Shown here piece by piece: positions 54,622 to 64,000 of a DNA stretch of 64,000 nt. The position numbers were made by a program, and so were the translations under genes. The notes beneath the pieces are model-generated. The model was not told where the DNA came from. It saw only the letters and a list, made by a program, of their open reading frames with translations, and did no database searches. The first letter of the stretch is position 1. Every line of letters starts with the position of its first letter. This stretch comes from Confluentibacter citreus (GTDB lineage: Bacteria > Bacteroidota > Bacteroidia > Flavobacteriales > Flavobacteriaceae), in NCBI RefSeq assembly GCF_002807055.1, contig NZ_NIXN01000001.1, positions 868,001 to 932,000 on the forward strand, written 5' to 3'.

Positions 54622-55011
54622 TTACTTCTTAGGTTTTAAAATAAAAGCACTTGAAAACTTTTGCTTTATTTCTTTTAAAGCCCTGTCGGCCTCTATCTTG
54701 GTTCTAAAATTCCCTGCCCAAGTTTTAAAATTTGGCGGTTCATAAAGAATTGTTGGTTCCCATTTATCAAACTTTGAATTAAATTCTTCTAGAGCGGCAG
54801 AAGCACCAGCTCTGTTGCCATTATAAATTTGAATTTTATAGCGATCGGAATCACTATCATTCTTATTCATATCTTTTCTTAAATCTAATAAAGTGGCTAT
54901 TTTTTTATCCTGATTTACAGAAACCGATCCTTGTTGAGCATTGCAAAAGTTTGATGCTGAAATAAAACTAAAAATGGCTAATACTGTTAATCTCAAATTC
55001 AATGTTTTCAT
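54622..55011 (-). CDS. Periplasmic SPOR-domain protein
   Basis: 129 residues from MKTLNLRLT (an ATG two codons upstream is possible). A signal peptide ends NFCNAQ. The SPOR-like domain covers about 55-128: YKIQIYNGNRAGASAALEEF and WAGNFRTKIEADRALKEIKQ follow the usual beta-alpha-beta pattern. SPOR domains bind denuded glycan strands of septal peptidoglycan. Secreted and free in the periplasm; monocistronic. Confidence 0.85.
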   Translation of the reverse strand: MKTLNLRLTVLAIFSFISASNFCNAQQGSVSVNQDKKIATLLDLRKDMNKNDSDSDRYKIQIYNGNRAGASAALEEFNSKFDKWEPTILYEPPNFKTWAGNFRTKIEADRALKEIKQKFSSAFILKPKK

Positions 55012-55110
55012 TTTCAAATATATTAATACAAATGTATACGTTGCAAACTTAATTTTGGCTCATTTTATTATTTAGAATCCCTCTAAATTACCAATTCCGC
55101 TTACCTAGCG

Positions 55111-55141
55111 TTTCTAAAATCGACTTTTAATATTACTTTTG
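55111..55141 (+). promoter_or_regulatory. Promoter of the alternative complex III operon
   Basis: TTTC (55111-55114), a 19-base spacer, then TACTTTTG (55134-55141), an exact -7 match, giving a leader of about 70 bases before actA. Confidence 0.6.
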
Positions 55142-55221
55142 CCTGAGTTTTATAACTGCGTTTTTTCTGTTACTGAAAGAAAAAATCATACCAAAGTTTA
55201 GAAGTTAATTTAACCAATAAT

Positions 55222-56520
55222 ATGAAACAGGTGATTCACCGTAAGTTAAGTAAAAGCATTCTTCGTTTAGGCTTAATTATTTTATTAGCGTTTACAACCT
55301 CGCTTTCTGCCCAAGAAGGAGATCCAGTAAAAGGAAAATCATTGTTCAATGCCAATTGTGCCGCGTGTCATCAATTAGATAAAAAAATGACAGGGCCTGC
55401 TCTACGTAATTTTGAAACACGTTTGGCCGAAGAACAAGGCTTGGACAGAAAATGGATTACTGATTGGATTCACAATAGCTCAGGTATGATTAAGGCTGGC
55501 GATGCCTATGCCAATAAAATTTACAACGAATACAATAAAACGGCTATGACTGCATTTCCGCAGTTGTCTGACCAAGATATTAGTGATATTTTAGCTTATA
55601 CAGCAGAAGAAAAACCGGTGCCTGCCGCTTCAGAATCAGGTACTGGCTCAAGTGCTCAAGCAAATACAAATACAGGAGGTGGTATTTCAAATAATATCAT
55701 CTTAGGGGCGTTAGCAATCCTATTTATATTATTGGCTGCCGGACTATATGTAGTAAACAAAACATTACGTCGTTTTGCTGCTGCTCAAAACATAGAATTA
55801 CCAGAAGAAACAAAAAGAACGCCTTTATGGAAAGCCTTTGTTAAGAACCAATTCTTAATGTTGGTAGTTGCTATATTCTTTTTATTAACAAGTGCCTTTT
55901 TTGTATATGGTTATTTTATGCAAATTGGTATAGATCAAGGTTACCAACCAGTACAGCCTATTCATTTTTCACATAAAATCCATGCTGGAGATAATGGTAT
56001 AGATTGTAAATATTGTCACTCTTCAGCTAGGGTAAGTAAACATTCTGGAATTCCATCATTGAATGTGTGTATGAATTGTCATAAATCCATTTATGAGTAT
56101 AACGGTGAAACGTCACCAGAATATTCTAAAGAGTTTTATGATGGCGAAATTAAAAAACTATATGCTGCTGCAGGATGGGATGATGCTGCGCAAAGTTATA
56201 CAGGTAATTCGCAACCAGTGAAGTGGGTACGTATACATAATCTGCCAGATTTCGTATATTTTAATCACTCACAACACGTTACTGTCGCTGGATTGGAATG
56301 CCAAACATGTCATGGTCCAATTCAAGAAATGGAAATTGTTGAACAATTTTCACCATTAACTATGGGTTGGTGTATTGATTGCCATAGAACAACCAATGTG
56401 AATGTAAAAGACAATGCTTATTACACCAAAATACATGAGGAATTATCCAAAAAATATGGTGTAGAAGAATTGACAGCTGCGCAAATGGGTGGTTTGGAAT
56501 GTGGTAAGTGTCATTATTAA
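55222..56520 (+). CDS. actA: ActA-like multiheme cytochrome c with fused monoheme domain
   Basis: 432 residues. A signal peptide (1-30) is followed by a monoheme cytochrome c domain with CAACH at 46-50, a helix (about 155-176), a second helix (about 210-235), and a pentaheme domain with CKYCH, CMNCH, CQTCH, CIDCH and CGKCH: six heme sites in all. It is the electron-carrying subunit of alternative complex III, a quinol:cytochrome c oxidoreductase unrelated to the bc1 complex. The monoheme domain at its N-terminus is an addition to the simple pentaheme ActA of Rhodothermus. Confidence 0.9.
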   Translation: MKQVIHRKLSKSILRLGLIILLAFTTSLSAQEGDPVKGKSLFNANCAACHQLDKKMTGPALRNFETRLAEEQGLDRKWITDWIHNSSGMIKAGDAYANKIYNEYNKTAMTAFPQLSDQDISDILAYTAEEKPVPAASESGTGSSAQANTNTGGGISNNIILGALAILFILLAAGLYVVNKTLRRFAAAQNIELPEETKRTPLWKAFVKNQFLMLVVAIFFLLTSAFFVYGYFMQIGIDQGYQPVQPIHFSHKIHAGDNGIDCKYCHSSARVSKHSGIPSLNVCMNCHKSIYEYNGETSPEYSKEFYDGEIKKLYAAAGWDDAAQSYTGNSQPVKWVRIHNLPDFVYFNHSQHVTVAGLECQTCHGPIQEMEIVEQFSPLTMGWCIDCHRTTNVNVKDNAYYTKIHEELSKKYGVEELTAAQMGGLECGKCHY

Positions 56521-56550
56521 TTTATTAAAGAAGTAATTCAATTATATAAT

Positions 56551-59500
56551 ATGTCATCAAACAAGAAATACTGGAAAAGTGTTGAAGAGCTAAACGAAAA
56601 TAGCTCTATTGTTGAGACGCTAAAACAAAACGAGTTTGTAGAACCAATACCTACAGATGAATTTTTAGGCGATAAAAATTTATTGGATGCAACATCTACA
56701 ACCCGTCGCGATTTCTTAAAATTTGTAGGTTTTAGTACTGCTGCAGCGTCGCTTGCTGCTTGTGAAGGGCCTGTGGTTAAATCGATTCCTTATGTAGTTC
56801 AGCCGGAAGAAATTATCCCAGGAGTAGCTAATTATTATGCAACTACTATTGCTGATGGATTTGATTTTGCAAGTGTTTTGGTAAAAACTCGTGAGGGTCG
56901 TCCAATTAAAATAGAAAATAATACTATGGCAACTACCAAGGGTGGTGCGAATGCCAGAGTCAATGCTTCGGTTTTAGGATTGTATGACAGTTTAAGAGTT
57001 CAAGGGCCTACTAAAGATGGGAAATCCATTTCTTGGAGTGCTTTTGATAAAGACACCAATCAAAAATTAACTGATTTAAAAGTTGCTGGAAAAGAGATTG
57101 TATTATTAACACAAACTTTTGCTAGTCCATCTACAAGTAAGTTAATTTCTGAGTTCAAAGAAAAATATGGTAATGTTCGTCATGTCGTCTACGATGCTGT
57201 TTCGGAATCTGCTGCACTTGATGCTTACCAAGCTAAATATGGAGAACGCGGATTAGCTAATTACGATTTCTCTAAAGTCATGACCATTGTATCAATTGGT
57301 GCAGATTTCTTAGGAGGTTGGCAAGGTGGCGGTTTTGATTCTGGATATTCAAAAAACAGAATTCCTCAAAACGGAAAAATGTCACGTCACATTCAGTTTG
57401 AGTCTAATATGTCTTTAACTGGAGCTAATGCAGATAAACGCGTGCCTCTAACACCAAGCCAACAAAAATTAGCCTTAGCTAAATTATATAGTTATGTTGT
57501 GGGTGGCTCCATTTCTGGAAGTTTGCCAGAAGCTATAGACAAAGCTGTGAAAAGTGCTGCTAACCAGTTGAAAAAAGCTGGTAGTGATGGTGTTGTGGTT
57601 ACAGGAATTCAAGATGTCAATGCGCAAACCGTAGCTTTAGAAATCAATGCGTTTTTAAGCAGTAAAGCATTTGATGCTTCTGCACCTATAAAAACCCGAC
57701 AGGGTAATGATAAAGAAGTGATGACTTTAATTGCTGATATGAAAGCAGGTAAGGTTGGAGCTATCATTATGAGTGGTGTGAATCCATTATATACATTACC
57801 AAATGCTTCAGATTTTGCTGAAGGATTGAAAAAAACAGAATTATCTATTGCGTTTTCCCTTAAAGCAGATGAAACCGCATCAGAAACACAATATATTGCT
57901 GCAGCACCTCACTATTTAGAATCTTGGGGCGATGTAGAAATTAAAAAAGGACATTATGCGTTGATACAACCAACTATTCGTCCGTTATTCAATACAAGAC
58001 AATTTCAAGAGGCTTTATTAAAATGGAATGGTAATGACTTGTCTTACCATGATTATATTAAAGACGCTTGGGGGTCTAGTATTTTAGGAGGAAGTTCTTT
58101 TAACCAAGCATTACACGATGGTATTTTTGTTGGAACCATTGCTACTGAAACAGTAGATACAACCGCTTCTAATACAACAGTAGAAGAAACCGTTGAAACA
58201 TCTGTGGGCGATGCAGCAAATACCTTAGCTTCTTCGGCTAAAAGTAATGGCTTTGAATTAACATTATATACCAAAGTAGGTATGGGAGATGGGCAACAAG
58301 CCAATAACCCATGGTTACAAGAGTTTCCAGACCCAATTACAAGAGCGTCATGGGATAATTATTTAACCATTTCAAAAGCTGACGCTGACGCATTAGGATT
58401 GCAAAACATCCATGTTGCCAATGGTGCTTTAAATGGTAGTTATGCCAAAGTTACCGTTAATGGAACTTCCTTAACTGCTCCAGTAATGATTCAACCAGGG
58501 CAAGCAAAAGGCTCTGTTGGTTTGGCACTTGGTTATGGAAAAACAAAAGGTTTAAAAGAAGAAATGCAAACAGGTGTTAACGCCTATGCATTATATCATA
58601 ATTTTAATAGTGTACAAAATGTAACTATTGAAAAAGTTGCTGGTGAACATGAGTTTGCATCGGTTCAGTTGCACAATACATTAATGGGTCGTGGTGATAT
58701 TATTAAAGAAACGTCTTTAATGATTTTCAGTACTTATGACAAAGAAGATGAAGAACATGGATGGAATAAAATCCCAAAGGTATCTTTAAATCATCAGGAA
58801 ACACCAGTAACGTCGCCAGATGTTGATTTATGGGATGAATTTGATCGTTCTATTGGACATCATTTCAACTTATCAATAGATTTAAATGCTTGTACTGGTT
58901 GTGGGGCTTGTGTTATAGCTTGTCACGCAGAAAATAACGTACCAGTAGTTGGTAAAACAGAAGTTCGTCGTAGCCGTGATATGCATTGGTTACGTATTGA
59001 CCGATATTATTCTTCAGAAACATCTTTTGAAGGTGATAACACTAAAAAAGAAGATATTTCTGGTTTAGGAAGTTCATTAAGCGAGTTTGGTGAAATGGAA
59101 AATGCGTCTGAAAACCCGCAAGTAGCGTTCCAGCCAATCATGTGTCAGCATTGTAATCATGCACCTTGCGAAACTGTTTGTCCAGTTGCTGCGACGTCTC
59201 ATGGTCGTCAAGGTCAAAACCACATGGCTTACAACCGTTGTGTTGGTACTAGATATTGCGCAAACAACTGTCCATATAAAGTACGTCGTTTTAACTGGTT
59301 TTTATATGCTGGTAATGATGAGTTCGATTATCACATGAATGATGATTTAGGGCGTATGGTTTTAAATCCAGATGTGGTAGTACGTTCTCGTGGTGTTATG
59401 GAAAAATGTTCTATGTGTATCCAAATAACACAAAAAACAATCCTTGATGCGAAACGTGACGGACGAGAAATTAAAGATGGAGAACTTCATACAGCTTGTT

Positions 59501-59667
59501 CTGCAGCTTGTAATAATGGAGCCATGGTTTTTGGAGACATTAATGATAAGAGCAGTAAAGTTGCAAAATTGAAAGAAGACAATCGTATGTATCACTTGTT
59601 AGAAAGCGTTGGAACAAAACCAAACGTGATGTATCAAACCAAAGTGAGAAATACAACAGAAGCATAA
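56551..59667 (+). CDS. actB: ActB, molybdopterin-like/iron-sulfur subunit of alternative complex III
   Basis: 1038 residues. The N-terminal part (about 1-750) resembles a molybdopterin oxidoreductase but, as in other ActB proteins, is thought not to carry the cofactor. The N-terminus has an atypical Tat-like signal (TRRDFLKFVGFSTAAAS, then a Cys-containing segment). The C-terminal part, from about residue 780, carries four cysteine clusters for Fe-S centres: CTGCGACVIAC, CQHCNHAPCETVC, CVGTRYCANNC, and CSMC with CSAAC. Electron relay between ActA and ActC. 30 bases after actA. Confidence 0.93.
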   Translation: MSSNKKYWKSVEELNENSSIVETLKQNEFVEPIPTDEFLGDKNLLDATSTTRRDFLKFVGFSTAAASLAACEGPVVKSIPYVVQPEEIIPGVANYYATTIADGFDFASVLVKTREGRPIKIENNTMATTKGGANARVNASVLGLYDSLRVQGPTKDGKSISWSAFDKDTNQKLTDLKVAGKEIVLLTQTFASPSTSKLISEFKEKYGNVRHVVYDAVSESAALDAYQAKYGERGLANYDFSKVMTIVSIGADFLGGWQGGGFDSGYSKNRIPQNGKMSRHIQFESNMSLTGANADKRVPLTPSQQKLALAKLYSYVVGGSISGSLPEAIDKAVKSAANQLKKAGSDGVVVTGIQDVNAQTVALEINAFLSSKAFDASAPIKTRQGNDKEVMTLIADMKAGKVGAIIMSGVNPLYTLPNASDFAEGLKKTELSIAFSLKADETASETQYIAAAPHYLESWGDVEIKKGHYALIQPTIRPLFNTRQFQEALLKWNGNDLSYHDYIKDAWGSSILGGSSFNQALHDGIFVGTIATETVDTTASNTTVEETVETSVGDAANTLASSAKSNGFELTLYTKVGMGDGQQANNPWLQEFPDPITRASWDNYLTISKADADALGLQNIHVANGALNGSYAKVTVNGTSLTAPVMIQPGQAKGSVGLALGYGKTKGLKEEMQTGVNAYALYHNFNSVQNVTIEKVAGEHEFASVQLHNTLMGRGDIIKETSLMIFSTYDKEDEEHGWNKIPKVSLNHQETPVTSPDVDLWDEFDRSIGHHFNLSIDLNACTGCGACVIACHAENNVPVVGKTEVRRSRDMHWLRIDRYYSSETSFEGDNTKKEDISGLGSSLSEFGEMENASENPQVAFQPIMCQHCNHAPCETVCPVAATSHGRQGQNHMAYNRCVGTRYCANNCPYKVRRFNWFLYAGNDEFDYHMNDDLGRMVLNPDVVVRSRGVMEKCSMCIQITQKTILDAKRDGREIKDGELHTACSAACNNGAMVFGDINDKSSKVAKLKEDNRMYHLLESVGTKPNVMYQTKVRNTTEA

Positions 59668-59696
59668 ATTAATTAAGAAACACTTATAAAAGGATT

Positions 59697-61154
59697 ATGG
59701 CGTCTCATTACGAAGCACCTATTAGAAGACCTTTAGTTACAGGCGAAAAATCATACCACGATGTTACCGTGGATGTAGCTAGGCCTATAGAAGGACAAGC
59801 CAATAAACAGTGGTGGATAGTTTTTTCTATTGCACTAGCCGCTTTTCTTTGGGGAATTGGATGTATTATTTATACAATATCTACAGGTATTGGAACTTGG
59901 GGTTTAAACAAAACCGTAGGTTGGGCTTGGGATATTACTAACTTCGTTTGGTGGGTTGGTATTGGTCACGCAGGGACACTTATTTCTGCAGTACTATTAT
60001 TATTCCGTCAAAAATGGAGAATGGCGATTAACCGTTCTGCAGAAGCGATGACCATTTTCTCTGTAGTTCAGGCAGGTTTGTTTCCAATCATTCACATGGG
60101 TCGTCCATGGTTAGGGTATTGGGTATTACCAATTCCAAATCAATTTGGTTCACTTTGGGTAAACTTTAACTCACCGTTACTTTGGGACGTATTTGCAATC
60201 TCAACTTACTTATCAGTGTCTTTGGTATTCTGGTGGACAGGTTTATTGCCTGACTTCGCTATGATACGTGACAGAGCAGTGAAACCTTTTCAAAAGAAAA
60301 TCTATTCCTTGTTAAGTTTTGGATGGTCTGGAAGAGCAAAAGATTGGCAACGTTTTGAGGAAGTGTCTTTAGTACTTGCTGGTTTGGCAACGCCTTTAGT
60401 GCTTTCTGTACATACCATTGTATCATTTGACTTTGCTACATCGGTGATTCCTGGTTGGCATACAACCATTTTCCCTCCTTACTTTGTTGCTGGAGCGGTA
60501 TTCTCAGGATTTGCCATGGTAAACACGCTGCTTATCATTATGAGAAAAGTGTGTAATCTAGAAGATTATATTACAGTACAGCACATTGAATTAATGAACA
60601 TCGTTATCATGATTACGGGTTCTATTGTAGGTGTGGCATATATTACAGAGTTATTTATTGCTTGGTATTCTGGTGTTGAGTACGAACAATACGCCTTTTT
60701 AAATAGAGCCACAGGACCTTATTGGTGGGCATATTGGTCTATGATGATTTGTAATGTATTCTCTCCACAATTTATGTGGTTTAAAAAATTAAGAACTAGC
60801 ATTATGTTTTCATTCTTCATATCTATAGTTGTAAATATTGGGATGTGGTTTGAGCGTTTTGTAATTATCGTAACATCATTACATAGGGATTACTTACCAT
60901 CTTCTTGGACAATGTTTTCCCCAACATTTGTTGATATAGGCATATTTATTGGTACTATTGGATTCTTCTTTGTATTGTTTTTACTTTACTCAAGAACATT
61001 CCCAGTAATTGCTCAAGCAGAGGTTAAAACAATTTTAAAATCTTCAGGAGAACGCTATAAAAAGATTAGAGAAGCAGGTGGTAGTTTAGTAGGAACTGGT
61101 GCTGATGCAAGAACATCTGGAGATACTAATAAAGAATTTAATAATAACAAGTAG
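59697..61154 (+). CDS. actC: ActC, NrfD-like quinol-oxidising membrane subunit
   Basis: 485 residues, about ten membrane helices of the NrfD/PsrC polysulfide-reductase type (GIGHAGTLISAVLLLFRQKW, FDFATSVIPGWHTTIFPPYF). It carries a quinol-binding site facing the periplasmic side and passes electrons to ActB. Begins 29 bases after actB. The tail is soluble and charged. Confidence 0.94.
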   Translation: MASHYEAPIRRPLVTGEKSYHDVTVDVARPIEGQANKQWWIVFSIALAAFLWGIGCIIYTISTGIGTWGLNKTVGWAWDITNFVWWVGIGHAGTLISAVLLLFRQKWRMAINRSAEAMTIFSVVQAGLFPIIHMGRPWLGYWVLPIPNQFGSLWVNFNSPLLWDVFAISTYLSVSLVFWWTGLLPDFAMIRDRAVKPFQKKIYSLLSFGWSGRAKDWQRFEEVSLVLAGLATPLVLSVHTIVSFDFATSVIPGWHTTIFPPYFVAGAVFSGFAMVNTLLIIMRKVCNLEDYITVQHIELMNIVIMITGSIVGVAYITELFIAWYSGVEYEQYAFLNRATGPYWWAYWSMMICNVFSPQFMWFKKLRTSIMFSFFISIVVNIGMWFERFVIIVTSLHRDYLPSSWTMFSPTFVDIGIFIGTIGFFFVLFLLYSRTFPVIAQAEVKTILKSSGERYKKIREAGGSLVGTGADARTSGDTNKEFNNNK

Positions 61155-61157
61155 CAT

Positions 61158-61688
61158 ATGGAAGCTTCAAAAGTAATTCACGCTATTTATACGGATGATG
61201 ATGTTTTAATGTCGGCTGTTAAAAAAGTTAAGGCAGAGAGATATCACATAGAAGAAATTTATACACCATTTCCAGTTCACGGGCTAGACAAGGCTATGGG
61301 ATTAGCTCCAACACGAATTGCCATTGCATCATTTATGTATGGTCTTGTTGGTCTAACTGTGTCTATTGTTATGATGAACTATATAATGATAGAAGATTGG
61401 CCACAAAATATTGGTGGAAAACCAAGTTTTAGTTATATAGAAAATATGCCAGCCTTTGTGCCAATTATGTTTGAGCTAACAGTATTTTTTGCAGCGCATT
61501 TAATGGTAATTACATTTTATTTACGAAGTAGGATGTGGCCATTTAAAAAAGCGGAAAATCCAGATCCAAGAACTACAGATGATCATTTCTTAATGGAAAT
61601 TGCTGTTGATGGAAACGAAGAACAACTTGAAAGTTTGCTTAAGGAAACTGGCGCAGTAGAAATTAATATAGTTGATAAAGCCCATTAA
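61158..61688 (+). CDS. actD: ActD, DUF3341 membrane subunit
   Basis: 176 residues: an N-terminal soluble domain (about 1-55), two membrane helices (about 58-78 and 100-122), and a short cytoplasmic tail. Matches DUF3341 (IYTPFPVHGLDKAMGL, SRMWPF). Its role in the complex is structural or in proton translocation. 3 bases after actC. Confidence 0.93.
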   Translation: MEASKVIHAIYTDDDVLMSAVKKVKAERYHIEEIYTPFPVHGLDKAMGLAPTRIAIASFMYGLVGLTVSIVMMNYIMIEDWPQNIGGKPSFSYIENMPAFVPIMFELTVFFAAHLMVITFYLRSRMWPFKKAENPDPRTTDDHFLMEIAVDGNEEQLESLLKETGAVEINIVDKAH

Positions 61689-61696
61689 TAATACAG

Positions 61697-62254
61697 ATGA
61701 AAAGCTTAATTAAAATAACAACAATAGTCATAGTTTTAGTAGCTATTGTATCGTGTAAAAAAGATACCAGGCCTAATTATCAGTTTATGCCTAATATGTA
61801 TGAATCAGTTGGGTATGAGACTTATAATGAAAATCCCATGTTTGAAAATGGTATGGCTTCCAGAACACCAGCAGACGGTTCAGTTCCTAGAGGATTCGTG
61901 CCATTTGATATAGACAATACCTTAGAAGGATATGATTTAGCTAAAGCTACTTTAAAAACTCCGCTTGATTCAACTCAAGTAGATTTGGCTAGAGGTAAAG
62001 TATTATATGATATTTACTGTGGCATTTGCCATGGAAATCAAGGTGATGGACAAGGAAATTTGGTAAAAAGAGAAAAGATATTAGGAATTCCATCATATGA
62101 TGATGCGGGTAGAGCTATTACAGAAGGCAGTATTTATCATACCATTCACTACGGTAAAAATACTATGGGTTCTTATGCGAATCAACTCAGTATTGAAGAG
62201 CGTTGGCAAGTAGTAGCCTATGTGTTACAGTTAAAAGCAGATTTAGAAAAGTAA
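61697..62254 (+). CDS. actE: ActE, monoheme cytochrome c lipoprotein
   Basis: 185 residues. The lipobox IVSC (Cys20) marks a lipoprotein, followed by a cytochrome c domain with one heme site CGICH and a likely Met ligand in GKNTMGSYANQL. Signature N-terminus YQFMPNMYESVGYETY. Accepts electrons from ActA. 8 bases after actD. Confidence 0.94.
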   Translation: MKSLIKITTIVIVLVAIVSCKKDTRPNYQFMPNMYESVGYETYNENPMFENGMASRTPADGSVPRGFVPFDIDNTLEGYDLAKATLKTPLDSTQVDLARGKVLYDIYCGICHGNQGDGQGNLVKREKILGIPSYDDAGRAITEGSIYHTIHYGKNTMGSYANQLSIEERWQVVAYVLQLKADLEK

Positions 62255-62267
62255 GATTATATAAGAT

Positions 62268-63620
62268 ATGTACACATTTTCAAATAAGTTAAAGACATTT
62301 TCTTTCATTCTAATAATTCTTGGAGTATTAGGTGTGGGGTATGGTTTTATGACGTCTCATAAATCTTTAGAAGAAGTTAAAACCATGCTTGCAGAAGAGG
62401 CATCAGCCCATCATGGAGAAGGTCACGCAGAGGAAGCTTCTCATGCTGTGGTAGAGAGTCATGGAACTCATGAAGAAGGAAATCATGCGTCTGCTGATGT
62501 CCATCATGAGGACGAACATGCAGAACATGTTATGCACCAAATTAGTAACAGACCTTGGGCAGCACTTTATGTAGCCGCATTTTTCTTTATGATGATTGCC
62601 TTAGGTATTTTAGCATTTTATGCGATACAATTTGCATCTCAAGCTGGATGGTCTATAGTGTTGTTTAGAGTAATGGAAGGTATTACAGCCTATGTATTAC
62701 CTGGAGCTTTAATTGTTTTGGCCATTGCGTTAGCATCTGGAACTATTGGACACTACAATTTATTTGTATGGATGGATCCTGAAGTTGTTGCACATGATAA
62801 ATTAATTCAAGGAAAATCTGGATTTTTAAATATAGGTTGGTTTGCTGTTAGAGGGATTATATTTATAGCTGGATGGAGTTTATATAGACATTTTGCTCGT
62901 AAATTTTCTATCGCTCAAGATAGTGCTGACAACATTAGTAACTTTAAGAAAACATTTCGTATTTCTGCTGCATTCTTAGTGTTCTTTATTTATACGGAAT
63001 CCATGATGTCATGGGATTGGATCATGAGTGTAGACCCGCATTGGTTTAGTACACTTTTTGGTTGGTATGTTTTTGCATCTATGTTTGTGAGCGGTATTAC
63101 AGTCCTTGCTTTGATGATTATTTATTTAAAGTCTAGAAATTATTTAGAGTTTGTCAATGAAAACCATTTACATGATGTCGCTAAATTTATGTTTGCATTC
63201 AGTATTTTCTGGACATATTTATGGTTCTCACAGTTCATGCTTATTTGGTATTCAAATATACCGGAAGAGGTAACTTATTTTGTAACACGTTTTGAGGATT
63301 ATCAATTACCATTTTTAGGTATGGTGGTTATGAATTTTGTTTTCCCGATATTAATGTTGATGAATGCCGATTATAAACGTATTCCTTGGTTTGTTGTGAT
63401 GGCTGGATTAGTAATCCTTGCAGGACATTATATAGATATTTTCGTGATGATTATGCCAGCAACAGTAGGTGATAGATGGTTTATAGGTATTCCTGAAATA
63501 AGTTCCATTTTATTGTTTGCCGGACTGTTTATATTTATAGTGTTTACAGCTTTAACAAAAGCACCGTTGCTAGCAAAAGGGAACCCACTTATAAAAGAAA
63601 GCAAAGATTTCCATTATTAA
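62268..63620 (+). CDS. actF: ActF, second NrfD-like membrane subunit
   Basis: 450 residues. About ten helices, homologous to ActC, with an N-terminal extension very rich in His and Glu (residues about 47-90, HHGEGHAEEASHAVVESHG and similar) between the first two helices. The His run may bind metal but this is unproven. Final membrane subunit of the complex. 13 bases after actE. Confidence 0.92.
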   Translation: MYTFSNKLKTFSFILIILGVLGVGYGFMTSHKSLEEVKTMLAEEASAHHGEGHAEEASHAVVESHGTHEEGNHASADVHHEDEHAEHVMHQISNRPWAALYVAAFFFMMIALGILAFYAIQFASQAGWSIVLFRVMEGITAYVLPGALIVLAIALASGTIGHYNLFVWMDPEVVAHDKLIQGKSGFLNIGWFAVRGIIFIAGWSLYRHFARKFSIAQDSADNISNFKKTFRISAAFLVFFIYTESMMSWDWIMSVDPHWFSTLFGWYVFASMFVSGITVLALMIIYLKSRNYLEFVNENHLHDVAKFMFAFSIFWTYLWFSQFMLIWYSNIPEEVTYFVTRFEDYQLPFLGMVVMNFVFPILMLMNADYKRIPWFVVMAGLVILAGHYIDIFVMIMPATVGDRWFIGIPEISSILLFAGLFIFIVFTALTKAPLLAKGNPLIKESKDFHY

Positions 63621-63648
63621 TAGATATAAATAAAGAAGAGAGAGAACG

Positions 63649-64000
63649 ATGACTACTTTTTTAACAATTATAGTTTTAATATTCATTTTAGTTGCTATAT
63701 GGCAAATGGTGAAGATATTCGATTTGGCTCAAGCTAAAAGTGAAAATTCTCAAGTAGCAACAGATAAGGATAACACAATCAATGCATATTTAATGATGGG
63801 CTTTTTAGCTTTCATCTACATAATTACCATAGTGTGTTTTGTTAAATGGGGCGATTTGCCATTAATGTCGAATTCTGCTTCAGAACATGGACCCAAAATA
63901 GATAATTTGATGATTATCTCCATGGTGCTTATATTTTTTGTGCAAACAGTTACCCAATTCTTACTACACTATTTTGCTTATAAATATAAAGGTGAAAAAG
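63649..64000 (+). CDS. coxB: Cytochrome c oxidase subunit II, cut by window edge
   Basis: The first 117 residues are visible. They have one N-terminal hydrophobic segment (about 1-20), a second helix (about 46-68), and a third (about 86-110, ending FLLHYFAYKYKGEK). This matches Bacteroidota CoxB, whose CuA domain lies beyond the window. It starts 28 bases after actF in the same operon, so quinol oxidation and terminal oxidation are co-expressed, as seen in other flavobacteria. Confidence 0.85.
   Translation, partial: MTTFLTIIVLIFILVAIWQMVKIFDLAQAKSENSQVATDKDNTINAYLMMGFLAFIYIITIVCFVKWGDLPLMSNSASEHGPKIDNLMIISMVLIFFVQTVTQFLLHYFAYKYKGEK

Noticed and set aside
56551-59667. Formate dehydrogenase or nitrate reductase
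   Set aside because: Operon context and the fused Fe-S domain identify ActB; catalytic molybdenum ligands were not found.

Overview
The window is a gene-dense, AT-rich chromosomal segment of a member of the Bacteroidota, almost certainly family Flavobacteriaceae. The evidence is: an alternative complex III operon (actABCDEF) running into coxB; Bacteroidota-restricted families (DUF3127, DUF3098, DUF4271, DUF4296, DUF2723, CRTAC1-like FG-GAP lipoprotein, Ig-like lipoprotein); many promoters of the Bacteroidota type (TTTG near -33, TAnnTTTG near -7); and dispersed palindromic repeats of kinds I associate with flavobacterial genomes. No prophage, insertion sequence, rRNA operon or CRISPR array is visible. 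One tRNA (Gln, TTG) is present.

Layout: 0-6 kb holds a sensor kinase, an SSB-like DUF3127 protein, aat, a secreted family 2 glycoside hydrolase with beta-glucuronidase hallmarks, a small two-helix membrane protein whose C-terminal domain looks like a prokaryotic STING domain (4808-5443), and tag. 6-11.3 kb is mostly minus strand: ftsX, DUF3098, uppP, truB and a TonB-like protein in the usual flavobacterial order, plus a DMT transporter. 11.4-14.8 kb is leuS, with palindromic repeats before, inside (three, in frame) and after it. 14.8-25.8 kb holds SemiSWEET, ald, a zinc metallopeptidase, a membrane-anchored MutS-like ATPase, an omega-amidase-like hydrolase, two surface lipoproteins, three tandem small secreted paralogues and comF. 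25.9-43 kb is core metabolism: glyS, an Lrp regulator, pckA, hemD/DUF4271, a GT2 glycosyltransferase/dihydroorotase/DUF4296 operon, tyrS, a LuxE-like protein, two secreted hydrolases and polA. 43-55 kb holds a membrane metallophosphoesterase, a thioredoxin-fold protein without active-site cysteines, a polysaccharide deacetylase with a DUF2723 membrane protein, tRNA-Gln, a universal stress protein, and the rimP-nusA-infB operon with a terminator-like hairpin in its leader. 55-64 kb is the respiratory operon: ActA to ActF (quinol oxidation), then the N-terminus of cytochrome c oxidase subunit II, cut by the window edge.

Most interesting: the STING-like membrane protein stands alone, with no nucleotide cyclase next to it, so it is either an orphan CBASS-type effector or part of a differently wired second-messenger pathway. 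Second: essential leuS carries three in-frame palindromic repeat insertions, two of which encode the same peptide frame, resembling the Rickettsia palindromic-element phenomenon. Third: the nusA operon leader contains a likely attenuator. All family assignments come from reading motifs; no database search was run.
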